A DNA stretch of 64,000 bases, from the NCBI GenBank assembly GCA_033557465.1, contig CM066031.1, forward strand, positions 1,227,205,312 to 1,227,269,311, written 5' to 3'. Positions 43,674-53,583 of this stretch are shown here, one piece after another. The stretch comes from Ichthyophis bannanicus. Its lineage: Eukaryota > Chordata > Amphibia > Gymnophiona > Ichthyophiidae. Each line of letters opens with the position of its first letter. The stretch's first letter is position 1. The notes under the pieces are model-generated. The model was not told the origin of the DNA. It saw nothing but the letters and a program-made list of their open reading frames with translations, and made no database searches. The translations under genes and the position numbers were made by a program.

Positions 43674-44702
43674 AATCTCATGAATTGGTAAGGTGACCGC
43701 CTCTTTAGGAGCTCTAGAATAGCCTAAAATATCCAATTTTTTAGCTCTAGGCTCTGATTCAGAAGTTACTGAAATAGAAAGTCCTTTAGCTACTTCTCTT
43801 ATGAAGTCTTGAAAGGACAAGTCTTCTGGAGGAGACATTCTTCTTTTTGGAGAAGGCGGCTCTTCAGGAAGGGCTATGGAAACTTCAGGAGACTCGTCTG
43901 ATGTATCAGAATCAGAGGAATCAAAGTATCGCCTGTCAGGGTGCTCTTCCAACGCTCGATACGCATATCGAGCAGTATCGACATCAGGCGTCCCCGGTAC
44001 CGGATCGGTACCGGTAAGCAGCCCTGGACAAGGAACCGCTGCAGCCGGTATCCTGGTCGATGTCGATGCAGTCGGTACTGGTATCGGTGCTGGTGCCGGT
44101 ACCGGAGCCGATACCGAGAACGGAGTTTGTTTCGGTACCAGCGGCGTCGCAGCTTGAATGAAGGCCGTAATAGCCTGCTGCATGGACAGAACATTGTGAT
44201 CCATTGACGCCATGAATGCCTGGAAGTTGGTACCGGGAGATTGTGCCGGTACCCCAGAGCATTCTAACAGGTGATCGGTCGAGGCCATGCCATCGATGTC
44301 AACCTGTAACCCCATAGGAGGAGCTTTGGAAGCCAGAGCTTCCCGCCGGGGTTGTTTTGCTGGCGCAGGATCCTCGAGGGCAAGCCCGGAGGCATCTCGA
44401 TGCTTAGAGGGAGATCTACCCTTCGAGGACCTGCTAGGTTTATGTTTGGTTACCTGAGATCCATCAGGAGACGACGACCTGGAAGATGTCAATGCTACCG
44501 ACGGTGCATCAGCGGGAAACAGCACATGGAGCTTGGCTGCTCGGTTCTGTAACCCCCGTTTAGACATAAGAGAGCAGGACGGACAATCCGGAATGAAGTG
44601 TTCAGGACCCAAACATTTAAGACACCATTCATGGGTATCTGTAACAGAAATAGTACTGCTACACTTAGTACATTTTTTAAACCCGGAGGCTGGTTTTTCC
44701 AT
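43674..44702 (-). pseudogene. Gag N-terminal part of the outer DIRS, interrupted by the inner DIRS
   Basis: An open frame of about 340 codons from ATG 44702 (MEKPASGFKKCTKC). A Cys/His cluster follows: CxxC, 13 residues, CLKC, then H and a CPSC pair, a zinc-binding pattern shared with the inner copy. The middle is a Pro-Val rich low-complexity part over the ggtacc-rich DNA (43960-44250). The frame is open to HEIL at 43674 and is then cut by the inner element; the rest of gag is at 37672-38066. Confidence 0.85.
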
Positions 44703-45078
44703 GAGGGAAATTTTCTTGTAGGCCCGGAGGCCCAAGAAGAGAATACACTAAGTGAAGAGAAAAGAGATATATTTTTTTAAAAAAGAAAGAAAAAAGACCG
44801 GCGGTACCGGTCCGGAGTCGGGGAAGGCAGACACACGACCAAAGAAATAAAATAAAATAAAGAACTTCTTCAGCGGTGACAGGGCTCGACCTGCTGGCTC
44901 CACGGCAAAGAAGAACTGAGGAGAGATGGTTAGGAAAGGCGGGAAGGCAGCGCGCAGGCGCTGTGGGATGCTCCCAAAAGCTTTCCTTTTTGGGAAGCTG
45001 GGGAGCGTTCCCGCGCAGGCTCCGTCGGTACCGACGTACCCATATGTGAAGACTCATTCCTGCTTGTTCCTGGAGATA

Positions 45079-45349
45079 ATGTTTTTGTGCAGTTTGATGT
45101 GGCTGCTTCTTAATTAGTATACCCTGGTAGAGCAAATGACAAAGGAGTAACCTATCCATCTGGGGTTTTTTTTTGTTTTGTTTAACAGGTCTTATACTGC
45201 TTTATCATTTTTTTTAGTCAAAGTGGTGTACATTGTAGCTTAAATTTGGTAATGTACATTAAACAGGGACATTGATAACTGATTCTTGAACCCTGGTCTC
45301 TTGGTTCCCAAGCCAGTGCTTTAGTTACTAGGCTACTACTCCAGTTTGC
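45079..45349. other. Spacer between DIRS and Penelope-like element
   Basis: No gene. A T-run followed by tcttatactgctttatc and caaagtggtgtacattg resembles another old LINE tail in reverse. It ends at the left target duplication of the Penelope-like element. Confidence 0.35.
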
Positions 45350-45363
45350 CCAGTAAGGAGAGA

Positions 45364-45906
45364 GTATTAACTTTTATCGCTCTAAAATTAATACCCTTCA
45401 ATTATTTGTAAACTTCTCCCTACCAATCTGTTCATCAAGTATATGGCTAGGTCTCAGACTTCCCGGCACAAAAAGGCAGACTGCCAAAAATTCAGCAGAG
45501 CTGTGCCAACTAGCATCAATGACCTGCCAAAATTGAACAGCTGATTAAATATATAAGGCTACTCATGCAAGATATCACCAAAAATCAATATATAACAAAA
45601 TTCCTTCAAATGTAAGGGTGAGTCCTTGCATACTCCAATAGGTTCAAAGACTTATCTTGGATACTTAGAGTCCAGAAAGATTTCCCAACACTGTCTTGTT
45701 AGCGCTCCAACGCATTTCTCCAAAACCGGATTCTTCAGGGGAACTTCTTTTCATCTATCACGTTTCCAACACCACCATTGAAGCCAGGTTAAAAATCGAG
45801 AGAAAAGCTCCTGCTTCCCATGGCGCTCTATAATCAAGCAAAAATATCGGCCAATTTTCAAAGGAAAGAGAACTTGCATTAAGTCCAGATACTTAAAAGA
45901 TAATCA
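45364..45906 (-). repeat. Penelope-like pseudo-LTR, left inverted copy
   Basis: Inverse of 46643-47192 with scattered differences. Both contain catggcgctctataatc and its inverse, and the ribozyme-like core (tcttcag at 45732-45738 is the inverse of CTGAAGA). Confidence 0.85.
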
Positions 45907-45911
45907 TTCTA

Positions 45912-46379
45912 ATGTGTTGCAGAATACTAGGTCTTTTGGGACGTCACATCAGATGCATTTGGCAACGACATGTTAATTTGAAAGAATTGGTTAGCCCGAC
46001 TCAGCTACGTCCTTCATTATCCATCTCAACCCCTTCTAGTGAACTGAGGGGACATTTTCCCTGCGGTAATTGTAATTTATGTTCTATGAACCTACAGATT
46101 GATCGCTTTACCTATCATGATGTCACCTATTTTTTACGGGGCACTACATCATGTGATTCTGCATTTGTAGTTTATGCTCTGCAATGTCCCTGTAACTTAT
46201 TATACGTAGGTAAGACCATCAGATCTCTGCGACTACGGCTGGGTAAACACAAAAGCCGTTTAAAATGCCGGATGAGAGAGGCCCCTATTGTTCAACACAG
46301 TTTATCTTTGGGCCACACGTTTGCGGACTTTAAATGTTTTGTCATCGAACAGATACATACCAGCAGGGGAACAGAATGA
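45912..46379 (+). pseudogene. Penelope-like GIY-YIG endonuclease fragment
   Basis: The frame holds HFPCGNCNLC, the Cys cluster that precedes the nuclease in many Penelope-like elements, then FVVYALQCPCNLLYVGKTIR (the GIY-YIG core in its Y...YVGKT form), the conserved Arg in LRLRLGKHKSR and a H in VQHSLSLGH. It stops at 46379; beyond that a different frame continues with REQSLLFQWS, like the REQ..W segment that follows in the family, so a frameshift ended the domain. The RT part expected upstream is missing and replaced by the inverted pseudo-LTR at 45906. Confidence 0.88.
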
Positions 46380-46642
46380 GGGAGCAATCCCTGCTGTTCC
46401 AGTGGAGCCTACAGGATTGAATAATATGATTGAATGGCATGCTTGCCTGACGTAATCATGGAAGCAGGATCATTACATTTACCTGATTGGCGTAATACTG
46501 GTTTAAAAAGGCCGTTAGCTACAGCTTGTCCGCATGCGCGGCGTTCTTAGACAAGAGCGATAATACCTCTGGAGACGTGGGCAGCATCTTTTGGAGTCAT
46601 TTCGGATCTGCCAACATTAGATGGTGAGGTGGCTGATGCATG

Positions 46643-47192
46643 TGATTATCTTTTAAGTGTCTGGACTTAATGCAAGTTCTTTCCCTTGAAAATTGGCTGA
46701 TATTTTTGCTTGATTATAGAGCGCCATGGGAAGCAGGAGCTTTTCTCTCGATTTTTAACCTGGCTTCAATGGTGGTGTTGGAGACGTGATAGATGAAAAG
46801 AAGTTCCCCTGAAGAATCCGGTTTTGGAGAAACGTGTTGGAGCGCTAACAAGACAGCGTTGGGAAATCTTTCTGGACTCTAAGTATCCAAGATAAGTCTT
46901 TGAACCTATTGGAGTATGCAAGGACTCACCCTTACATTTGAAGGAATTTTGTTATATTTATTGATTTTTGGTGATATCTTGCATGAGTAGCCTTTTATAT
47001 ATTTAATCAGCTGTTCAATTTTGGCAGGTCATTGATGCTAGTTGGCACGGCTCTGCTGAATTTTTGGCAGTCTGCCTTTTTGTGCCGGGAAGTCTGAGAC
47101 CTAGCCATATACTTGATGAACAGATTGGTAGGGAGAAGTTTACAAATAATTGAAGGGTATTAATTTTAGAGCGATAAATCAAAAGTTAATAC
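46643..47192 (+). repeat. Penelope-like pseudo-LTR, right copy
   Basis: Runs from tgattatcttttaagtg to gcgataaatcaaaagttaat and follows the endonuclease in the sense direction. It differs from the left copy by a 5-bp insertion near 47176-47182 and by single bases. Confidence 0.85.
46800..46860 (+). ncRNA. Candidate hammerhead ribozyme core in the pseudo-LTR
   Basis: CTGAAGA (46809-46815) fits the CUGANGA box; atccggttttgga can form a short stem II; GAAAC follows at 46829-46833. Hammerhead motifs are established features of Penelope-like pseudo-LTRs in animals. Stem III and the cleavage triplet are not clear by eye, and the left copy reads GAAAT instead of GAAAC. A candidate only. Confidence 0.45.
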
Positions 47193-47243
47193 AGTGGTAT
47201 ACGCTCTGTAAATCTGCCCAAAGATTACGTCCAGTAAGGAGAG

Positions 47244-48201
47244 TGGGCTAGAACAGTACTCATCACCCCTGCATGTTCCCCCCACCCCCTTAAGGTGCTC
47301 AAATTGGGAAGAACCATAAAGGGCAGCAAGGGGGAATTACAGGAAGATAACCATTTATGAATACTTACTAAAACACTAAAGCAAATGCAGTTCATGATAA
47401 AACAAAGCTCATTTGATAAAGCTATATTTTGCTAGCCATGAAAAACTTAATTCAGTCAATTTGAATTAGATGCGTTGCCCATTAGTTCCTATTTAAATCA
47501 AAGGAATGTCTTAATGTTGAAATTCTGTATTCATTTTGATCAGTTTTAAGGGAAGATTGAGAAGCAGTTTAATACAACTATCCACAGGGTCACCATCAAC
47601 TTGACAGAACTTAAGAAATCATTTTACATACACATATACATACACATTTACATCTGTATCATCTGTATAACACTAAACCAATTTTTGGACCCTACTACCA
47701 CAACATGAAAGTGTAAGTGCATAGTGTGACAATGTGGTAATAAAACTGACTCAGTAATGGTGTGAAATATCTGTATTGTCAGGAGACAGTTTCACACATC
47801 ACCCACTAACATTAAGTTTTCTGATGAATAAATTGGAACACTTTACTGTAGGTTCAAACCAGTTACCATATGACCTATTAGTTTTATTAAACAGCTATTT
47901 TGTTCCAATTTCACCATTTTTAAAAGCTCCGAATTAGTAAATTATTCTGTTACCCAATAAGTGTAAATAATGCATGCCTCTGAAGATCCTGGCTTACAGG
48001 AGAGCTTATGTTTTACTTCATGGTCTAAGCAATACAGACACCAGCACTCCTGCATCCCATATGCCTATACAAAAAATGACTGATCAGTGAACAAAGTCGA
48101 TTCACACTTTACGATCAGGATGCCAAGAAAAAAAATCAGAAGGTATGTGAGTGACATCTAAACCATTTAAAGGATTAGCATTAGAACTGAAAAGTATTTA
48201 C
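47244..48201 (-). other. AT-rich non-coding DNA, probably GMNN intron
   Basis: This stretch directly follows the donor of the last visible GMNN exon. It is AT-rich, with short tracts such as tacatacacatata, and holds no ORF, repeat terminus or exon-like segment that I recognise. In particular there is no acidic minus-strand exon that could be the geminin C-terminus. It is best read as single-copy intron sequence between the exons and the Penelope-like insertion. Confidence 0.6.
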
Positions 48202-48312
48202 CTCAATCATACTTGCCATATACTGCACATGTGCTGCCAGTTCTAGCAGTTCATCATTTTCTCTCTTTAGACGTGAAATTTCATGATTTGTGTGTTCAAT
48301 TTCTTTGTGCAA
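48202..48312 (-). CDS. GMNN: GMNN (geminin) coding exon, coiled-coil core
   Basis: This 111-nt exon (exactly 37 codons, phase 0 at both ends) follows a TTATTCTAG acceptor and ends at GAG before a GTAAAT donor. It encodes [19 protein letters not shown] and then [18 protein letters not shown], the heptad-repeat core of the geminin coiled coil. This core forms the homodimer and also pairs with the related coiled coils of GMNC and MCIDAS. Only the Arg-Leu-start acidic C-terminal exon should follow. I searched the minus strand by eye down to base 1 and did not find it, so the intron that begins here is probably longer than 48 kb. Confidence 0.96.
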
Positions 48313-48536
48313 CTAGAATAAAATTCAGGACAAAAATAAAATTTATATGTTTGGGATGGGTGGCGAGGGCGATTGATAGTTTTAACAATGGGACTTCAAA
48401 AACCTGCTGAGGCTTAAAATGGGTGATGTTTCAAGCAATGTTTATACTGTTATTCACTTTGGCTTGCACCATCCAAGTGTACATCTGACAGAACAGTACC
48501 TATTCTCCCAACAAAAATAATGTTAATGTTAATTAC

Positions 48537-48619
48537 CCTTTCATTTTCTTGAAGTGCATCATAGAGGGCCTTTCTCCTCTCTTCAGCCACATCTTTCCAA
48601 TACTGAAACGTTGGATTTT
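48537..48619 (-). CDS. GMNN: GMNN (geminin) coding exon, CDT1-binding region and start of coiled coil
   Basis: This 83-nt exon has a TTTCTAG acceptor and a GTAATT donor. It gives [19 protein letters not shown] followed by YDALQENER, which is the hallmark geminin block: the ENP-x-x-QYWK segment that contacts CDT1, leading into the homodimeric coiled coil. Two bases at its start complete the codon split with the preceding exon, and it ends in phase 0. The match to geminin is strong and covers the whole exon, so this is the best single anchor for the gene call. The frame remains open past both splice sites for a short way, but that extension is intronic. Confidence 0.96.
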
Positions 48620-48932
48620 CTAGAAATTGAAATGTTAAAGCTTTGAATAGATATACTTTGACCATTTCATTGTATAGCATTTATAGCTTTTCAATTAAGT
48701 TTAATCCTGTTTGGCCAGGATCCAGTTTACTGTCCCCATTGAGGCAGAAACAGAGGGTGGGGGTGGGACCAGGCCAACTCACAGCTATCTAATTTTAACC
48801 AGAAGCTTTAATAGAATTGATGTGATGAAAAAATTAACTGCTTCATATTCATGCCTGTAGATTAGAGCATACGGAATTTAGTGGTACCTTTTAGTTGACA
48901 AGAGGTTGTATGTGGCAAAGGCAGCAACCTAC

Positions 48933-49080
48933 CTTTTACCATAAGGTCAATAGCTTCTTGAGAAACTCCCTTAAAATTCTCATTTTCATTGCACTCTGGG
49001 TCTATGGCAACTTCCACTTTTGTTTTCTTTAATGTGGACTGGTTATTCCAATGTTTTCTTTTAGTTGAAGATTTTGAAGG
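48933..49080 (-). CDS. GMNN: GMNN (geminin) internal coding exon
   Basis: This 148-nt exon (49 codons plus one base) is flanked by a TTTTCAG acceptor and a GTAGGT donor. It encodes a basic KRKH segment, which in geminin belongs to the nuclear-localisation part, then a variable acidic linker and the conserved ending GVSQEAIDLMVK just before the CDT1-binding region. It enters in phase 0 and leaves with one base of a split codon, which fits the two leading bases of the next exon and restores a Glu. Codon content is ordinary and there is no stop or frameshift. The intron upstream is 14,865 nt and filled with transposons; the one downstream is only 313 nt. Confidence 0.93.
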
Positions 49081-49732
49081 CTGAAAATGATGAAGTTATG
49101 ATCAACATTTGACAGGTTCTAAAGTGGAACACTTAGTCAAGGCCACACTTCAATCCACTAACTTCCTTAGCCTGTGACATACTTCTAAAATCATTCTTCC
49201 ATGCTCCACATTTCTCTAGTCTATTCCAGTCAAGTTTGGCCAATTACCTGCATAATATATGCAAGTCACACCAACCTGATAAGATTCCTATTAACTCATG
49301 TCATTTATAACCTGCTACAGAGGGAATTAACAGTTCTTTAGCATGTACCAAACTCTGAATACATTCCACTACATTTAGGAAAAAGCTAATTACTCACCTG
49401 TAACAAGTGTTCTCTGGGGACAGCAGGAATCAATCCTCACATATGGACGACATCTGCACCAACTGAGTCCTTGCGGAAGCATCCCCTAGCTTTCAAAGAA
49501 AGCCTTTGGGAGATGCCAGCATGCATGCATGATCCCCTTCCTCCAAGGGTACCATCTTGCTCAGTCAGATGGCATAGCTATAAGCCAGCAAAAAAATAAA
49601 AGATGGTAAAGGGGCAATTTCCAAGGAGAGGAGGGAGGGATGTGAGGACCGATTCCTGCTGTCCCTGGAAAACATCTGTTACAGGTAACTACGCTTTCTC
49701 CAGGAACAAGCAGAAAGTCAGTCCTCATATGG

Positions 49733-52700
49733 AGCCAGGCAGCACATGCTGCACAAAAGGAAGCCTGCCGTCAGGCAGGCCCGCGCCTGCCGGGGCCTTG
49801 CCAGAGGGTCCTTTGGCGTGGCCCTTAGGCGGAGTCACCCCTGCAACCCACCCACCCAGCAGAACCAGCCCGACCAGAAGAAGAAACATCTACACCTGCC
49901 GGTTGAAAAGACACTATCCCGGAGAAGTAAGAATCCACAAGAAAAGAGGTAACCCCGCCAGGGACCCCTCGACTAACTCACAACCACCTGCATCTGTTGC
50001 AACATTTGGAACACTATTACAGTACCTGGCATTCTTGTCCAGACTAGCTCAGCCCCCAACCAGGCTGAACCATCCCACACTCACTAATTACTGCTCTGTT
50101 ACATTCTTGAATCTGTTACCAACCTCTACAACTGTATAATACTATCTGACCCACGCCGCTTCCCTTGTGTTGAAATATTCCAGCCCTGCTCAGCGAACAA
50201 CTGTCCCAGCCAGGATACATCACGATCACGATGCTCCCTATCCTCTCCCTAGCCCTCATCCTCCTCACCGCCTTGACCCCTAACCTTTCACTAGCACTCA
50301 CCCCCTCACCAATCACATTCCAATTCTCTACAACCACCATAGGAGACCATCTGGAAACCCTTACCACATCTCCGCAAGAACCAATTCCTTCCACACACAC
50401 CTTCTACACATCCCATTACAGTGCCTGAAGAATATCCAACAAGAGAAGATCAACAACCAATGCTTACTTAAGTGCGCCCTAATAAATGCGAGATCAATCC
50501 GCTCAAAATGGCCAGTAATCACCGACCTGATAACCCCTCCATAACCTGGACATCATGATAACTGAGTCATGGTTATCTGACAGCGACAATGTGCTAATCA
50601 ACCAGATGTTGCCCCCCGGATTCTCGATCTTTGCCTGTCACCGGACCCACCAGAGAGGCGGAGGCACACTCATCCTCGCCAGATCCGAACTCCACTTTAC
50701 CCTGAATTACTCAGCTAGCTCTACATATCTGGACAGTCTCCATGTCAAATGAACAATGCTCAATCAACCTCATATACCGAGCACCTTCTCGGCAACCGGA
50801 TGACCTATCAATTGACCTAGCCTGCAACCCCCATAACACACGATCCCTAAACTGGCTGCTGGGAGACTTCAACCTGCCCTCCCTACAGGATATATACTCG
50901 TCAGCCTTTCTTGATGCAATGAACGAGCTGGGATATACCCAACTCATTAACAACCCCACTCATGACAAGGGTGGCAAACTTGACCTGATATTCGCCCCCC
51001 AGACTGATGTCAACTCATCCCAGAACCTGCTGCATTCCATAACGCCCGTACCTTGGACTGATCACCTAATTCTACTCAACATACCCACATCCCACCTCGG
51101 TAATAACAAAACATGCACCCCTCCCAGACCTAGCACAACACGTTTGACCCCTTGACAAGGATGAGGCCCTCAAGAAGATCCTACCTCTCCTTGCCACTGA
51201 ATCTCTCGGCCCTGATGAGTTAGTAGCCAACTGGGACGACGCCATCAGAACTGCTGCCCACATCTCAACCACCAACAAGAGCACAGTAAGACGCGAACAT
51301 GCACCATGGTACTCCCACGATCTTCGAACATCACTCCTTCAGCTATGCAAACTAGAGAGGCAGTGGCGCCACGGCCAGACCCCAGAGGCACTCTGTACGT
51401 ATTCCACTCACCTACAAATTCACCGAGAAAAAAACATGGAAAAAAAGAAAAACAGTACCACTCAGAGCTATTGAAGCGATCACTAAACAGACCACATGAT
51501 CTATTCAACATTGTGAAGTCCCTAACAGGTGACCCAGCTCCAGTTCACCCAACACCCCAGCCACAAGACTATTCCAATTACCTTCAATCGAAGATACAAT
51601 GCAACATGAACACAACCACCATACCCACCTTCACCCCACATGCAGCCCAACCAACCCCCCTGCATGAATTCGCTAAAGTATCCAACAAGGAGATCATTGA
51701 CACCATCGCGTTCATCAACCTCACCACTGCCCCCAATGATCCTTGCCCCGCAAGCTGGATCAAAGAGCTACGCCATGACCTCAGCCCAACCATCTGCAAA
51801 ATCCTGAACCAGTCCCTCTCAACAGGATCCTTCCCCCAAAGCCTGAAACTCACATCCATCTGCCCACTGCTAAAGAACAAGCTCGAACCAGCTAAAGTCG
51901 AATCTTACAGGCCAATCTCAAGCATCCCGTTGCTCGCAAAAATCAAGAAGGTCGTCCTGCGACAACTACAACACCACATCGACAATGAGGCACCTTTAGA
52001 CACCACTCAGCACGGCTTTAGGGAAGCCCATGGCATCGACACCATCCTCACAATCCTCTTCAACAATCTAATCACTGGTCTCGATAACATCCACCAAGGA
52101 TTTGTCCTCATCTTCCTAAATACAGCTGCCGCCTTTGACTCAGTGAATCACGAGACACTTCTACATCGTCTCAAAGAAAAAGGGATACAAGGCACAGCAC
52201 TAGCCTGGCGCAAAACCTACTTATACAACCGATGGCAACAAGTCAGAGCTGGCTCCACGACTTCTGAACCTTTTCCTCTGAAGCAAGGTGTACCACAAGG
52301 CTCATCCCTCTCCGTGCTGCTATTCAATGTCTACATGCAGCCTATCTGTACATTAATCCACTCCTTCAACGTTCAATGCCTTGCCTACGCTGATGATATC
52401 CTCATTTACACTCTGTTCAGGACTGAGCAACCCGACTTCTCCCCAATACAAAAATGTTTTGCAGCTATATCCGATTGGCTCCTAGCTCAAAATCTCCGAA
52501 TCAACCACAATAAAACAGACGTCCTATTCGTCACGAGGAACCGGAAATTCACACCTCCTTCCTCACTGCAAGTCAATGGCATGGAACTAAAAGCAAAATC
52601 CAATCCGATACCTAGGCATTACCCTGGATCAACACCTAGATATGTCAGCCCACGTCACAAACACCACAAAAGCTATTACAAGATCCAGTCACTATGCCAT

Positions 52701-53572
52701 CTCCACCCATTACTAGACTTCTCCGACTACCGAACCATCTTTCAAGCCTTGGTCATACCGCACCTTGACTTTGCGAACGTCATCCTCCACGGACTACCAC
52801 AATCAACCCTGAATCCACTCTGACTTGCCATGAACTCTGTGGCAAGGGTTTTAGTCGGATCCTCAAGGTCCAACCACAACGCCAGTCCTGAAAAACCTAC
52901 ACTGGCTACCGCTACCCGCTAGAATTACCTACAAGACGCTAGTTCTGGCATTTAAAGCCATCAGGAAATTACCACCTACGCCTATCAGCACTCTTCTCCA
53001 TCACACACCAGCAATCAGGGCCAGGAGATCCACACAGTCGAATACACTTGAAGTCCCTAAATCTTTGACAAAATGTACAAAGTTAACAGCAAGTAGAGCC
53101 TTCTCCATCTTTGCAACCATGGCCTGGAACACCCTCCCTGCAGAAATCCGTGCCATCCCAAACTTAATGTAGTTCAGAAAAGCCCTCAAACACCACTTGT
53201 TCCTTCAACACTAACCCGATACCAAGCCTGAAAAACACACCTCTACATTGACCCCCTGCCTACCACATCCCATTGAACAGCCCCCCGGTCGACAATGGAT
53301 AATCAACCACCACCTCCGTCCCCCCCCCCACCCCAAGAGCTCTTACATCCACTACGACTCCTACATGCCCCATGTGAATACTTACTACTGTATAATTTGT
53401 ATGTAATTTGTATATAGTTCTCCCCAGTTCATCTAAGTTTTTGACCACCTGTTCCATGTAAACTCAATGTACCATACTGCATTGTAGTGTGTTTGTTCTT
53501 CTGTGAACCGCACTGATTATAATAGCACGGTATATAAGAAATGTTAATAAAAATAAAAAATAAAATAAATAA
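49733..53572 (+). mobile_element. L2-like LINE, about 3.8 kb
   Basis: Flanked by atatgg (49727-49732 and 53573-53578), a short target duplication in the DIRS ICR. A GC-rich 5' region is followed by an endonuclease-RT frame and a 3' end cactgattataatagcacgg ... with an A-rich (aataaa)n tail at 53542-53572. The family tail matches the pieces at 3161 and 26833. It is antisense to GMNN. Several frameshifts and an in-frame stop make it inactive. Confidence 0.87.
50440..53214 (+). pseudogene. L2 ORF2, endonuclease and reverse transcriptase, frameshifted
   Basis: Endonuclease: CALINARSIRSKW, MITESWLSDSDN, RGGGTLIL, then in another frame LLGDFNLPSLQDI and NPTHDKGGKLDLIFAP. RT is open at 51306-52823: ESYRPISSIPLLAKI, QHGFREAHGID, AAFDSVNHETLLHRL, GVPQGSSLSVLLFNVYM and the catalytic YADDILIYT. 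A frameshift near 52600 and a stop at 52821 precede the C-terminal LQLAMNSVARVL-like part, which ends at 53214. Domain order and the L2-type C-terminus (HLDFANVILHGLPQSTLN) support the clade. Confidence 0.87.
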
Positions 53573-53583
53573 ATATGGGACTC

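Larger units (their letters stand above)
36420..45078 (-). mobile_element. Outer DIRS retrotransposon, internally deleted, hosting another DIRS
   Basis: The left end (cacagttacttacctg at 36420) and right end (gttcctggagata to 45078) belong together: removing 38069-43671 joins gag halves in frame order. The outer copy keeps ITRs, an ICR (36683-36778), part of the recombinase (36830-37670), the gag C-terminal third (37672-38066) and gag N-terminus (43674-44702). At about 37672 the recombinase jumps straight to gag, which removes the RT, RNase H and methyltransferase-like regions, about 2.6 kb by comparison with the inner copy. Its two ITRs differ at many positions, so it is older than its guest. 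Confidence 0.9.
45350..47243 (+). mobile_element. Penelope-like element with inverted pseudo-LTRs and target duplication
   Basis: The 13-bp direct repeat ccagtaaggagag is found at 45350-45362 and 47231-47243. Inside it, about 545-bp inverted repeats (45364-45906 and 46643-47192) flank a GIY-YIG endonuclease fragment. After the right repeat comes a 38-nt tail (agtggtatac ... gattacgt), similar in position to the short extension known next to pseudo-LTRs of Penelope-like elements. The RT gene is absent. The left repeat is an inverted partial copy of the element end, a known Penelope-like arrangement. The element is inactive, but its complete boundaries make it a well-defined insertion. Confidence 0.88.

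Noticed and set aside
43876..44207. Several small plus-strand ORFs rich in Arg-Tyr or Gly-Thr
   Set aside because: They are antisense or shifted readings of the ggtacc-rich gag tract, where all frames are open.
45364..47192. Inverted repeats read as a cut-and-paste DNA transposon
   Set aside because: The interior encodes a Penelope-type GIY-YIG nuclease, and the 13-bp target duplication plus one-sided tail fit a Penelope-like element better.
48450..48680. A 76-codon minus-strand ORF taken as a complete small gene
   Set aside because: Only the middle part is geminin exon; both ends run through splice sites into intron, and the flanking exons continue the protein.
48202..49080. A processed geminin pseudogene
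   Set aside because: The exons are separated by introns with good splice sites and keep an open frame, so retroposition is excluded.
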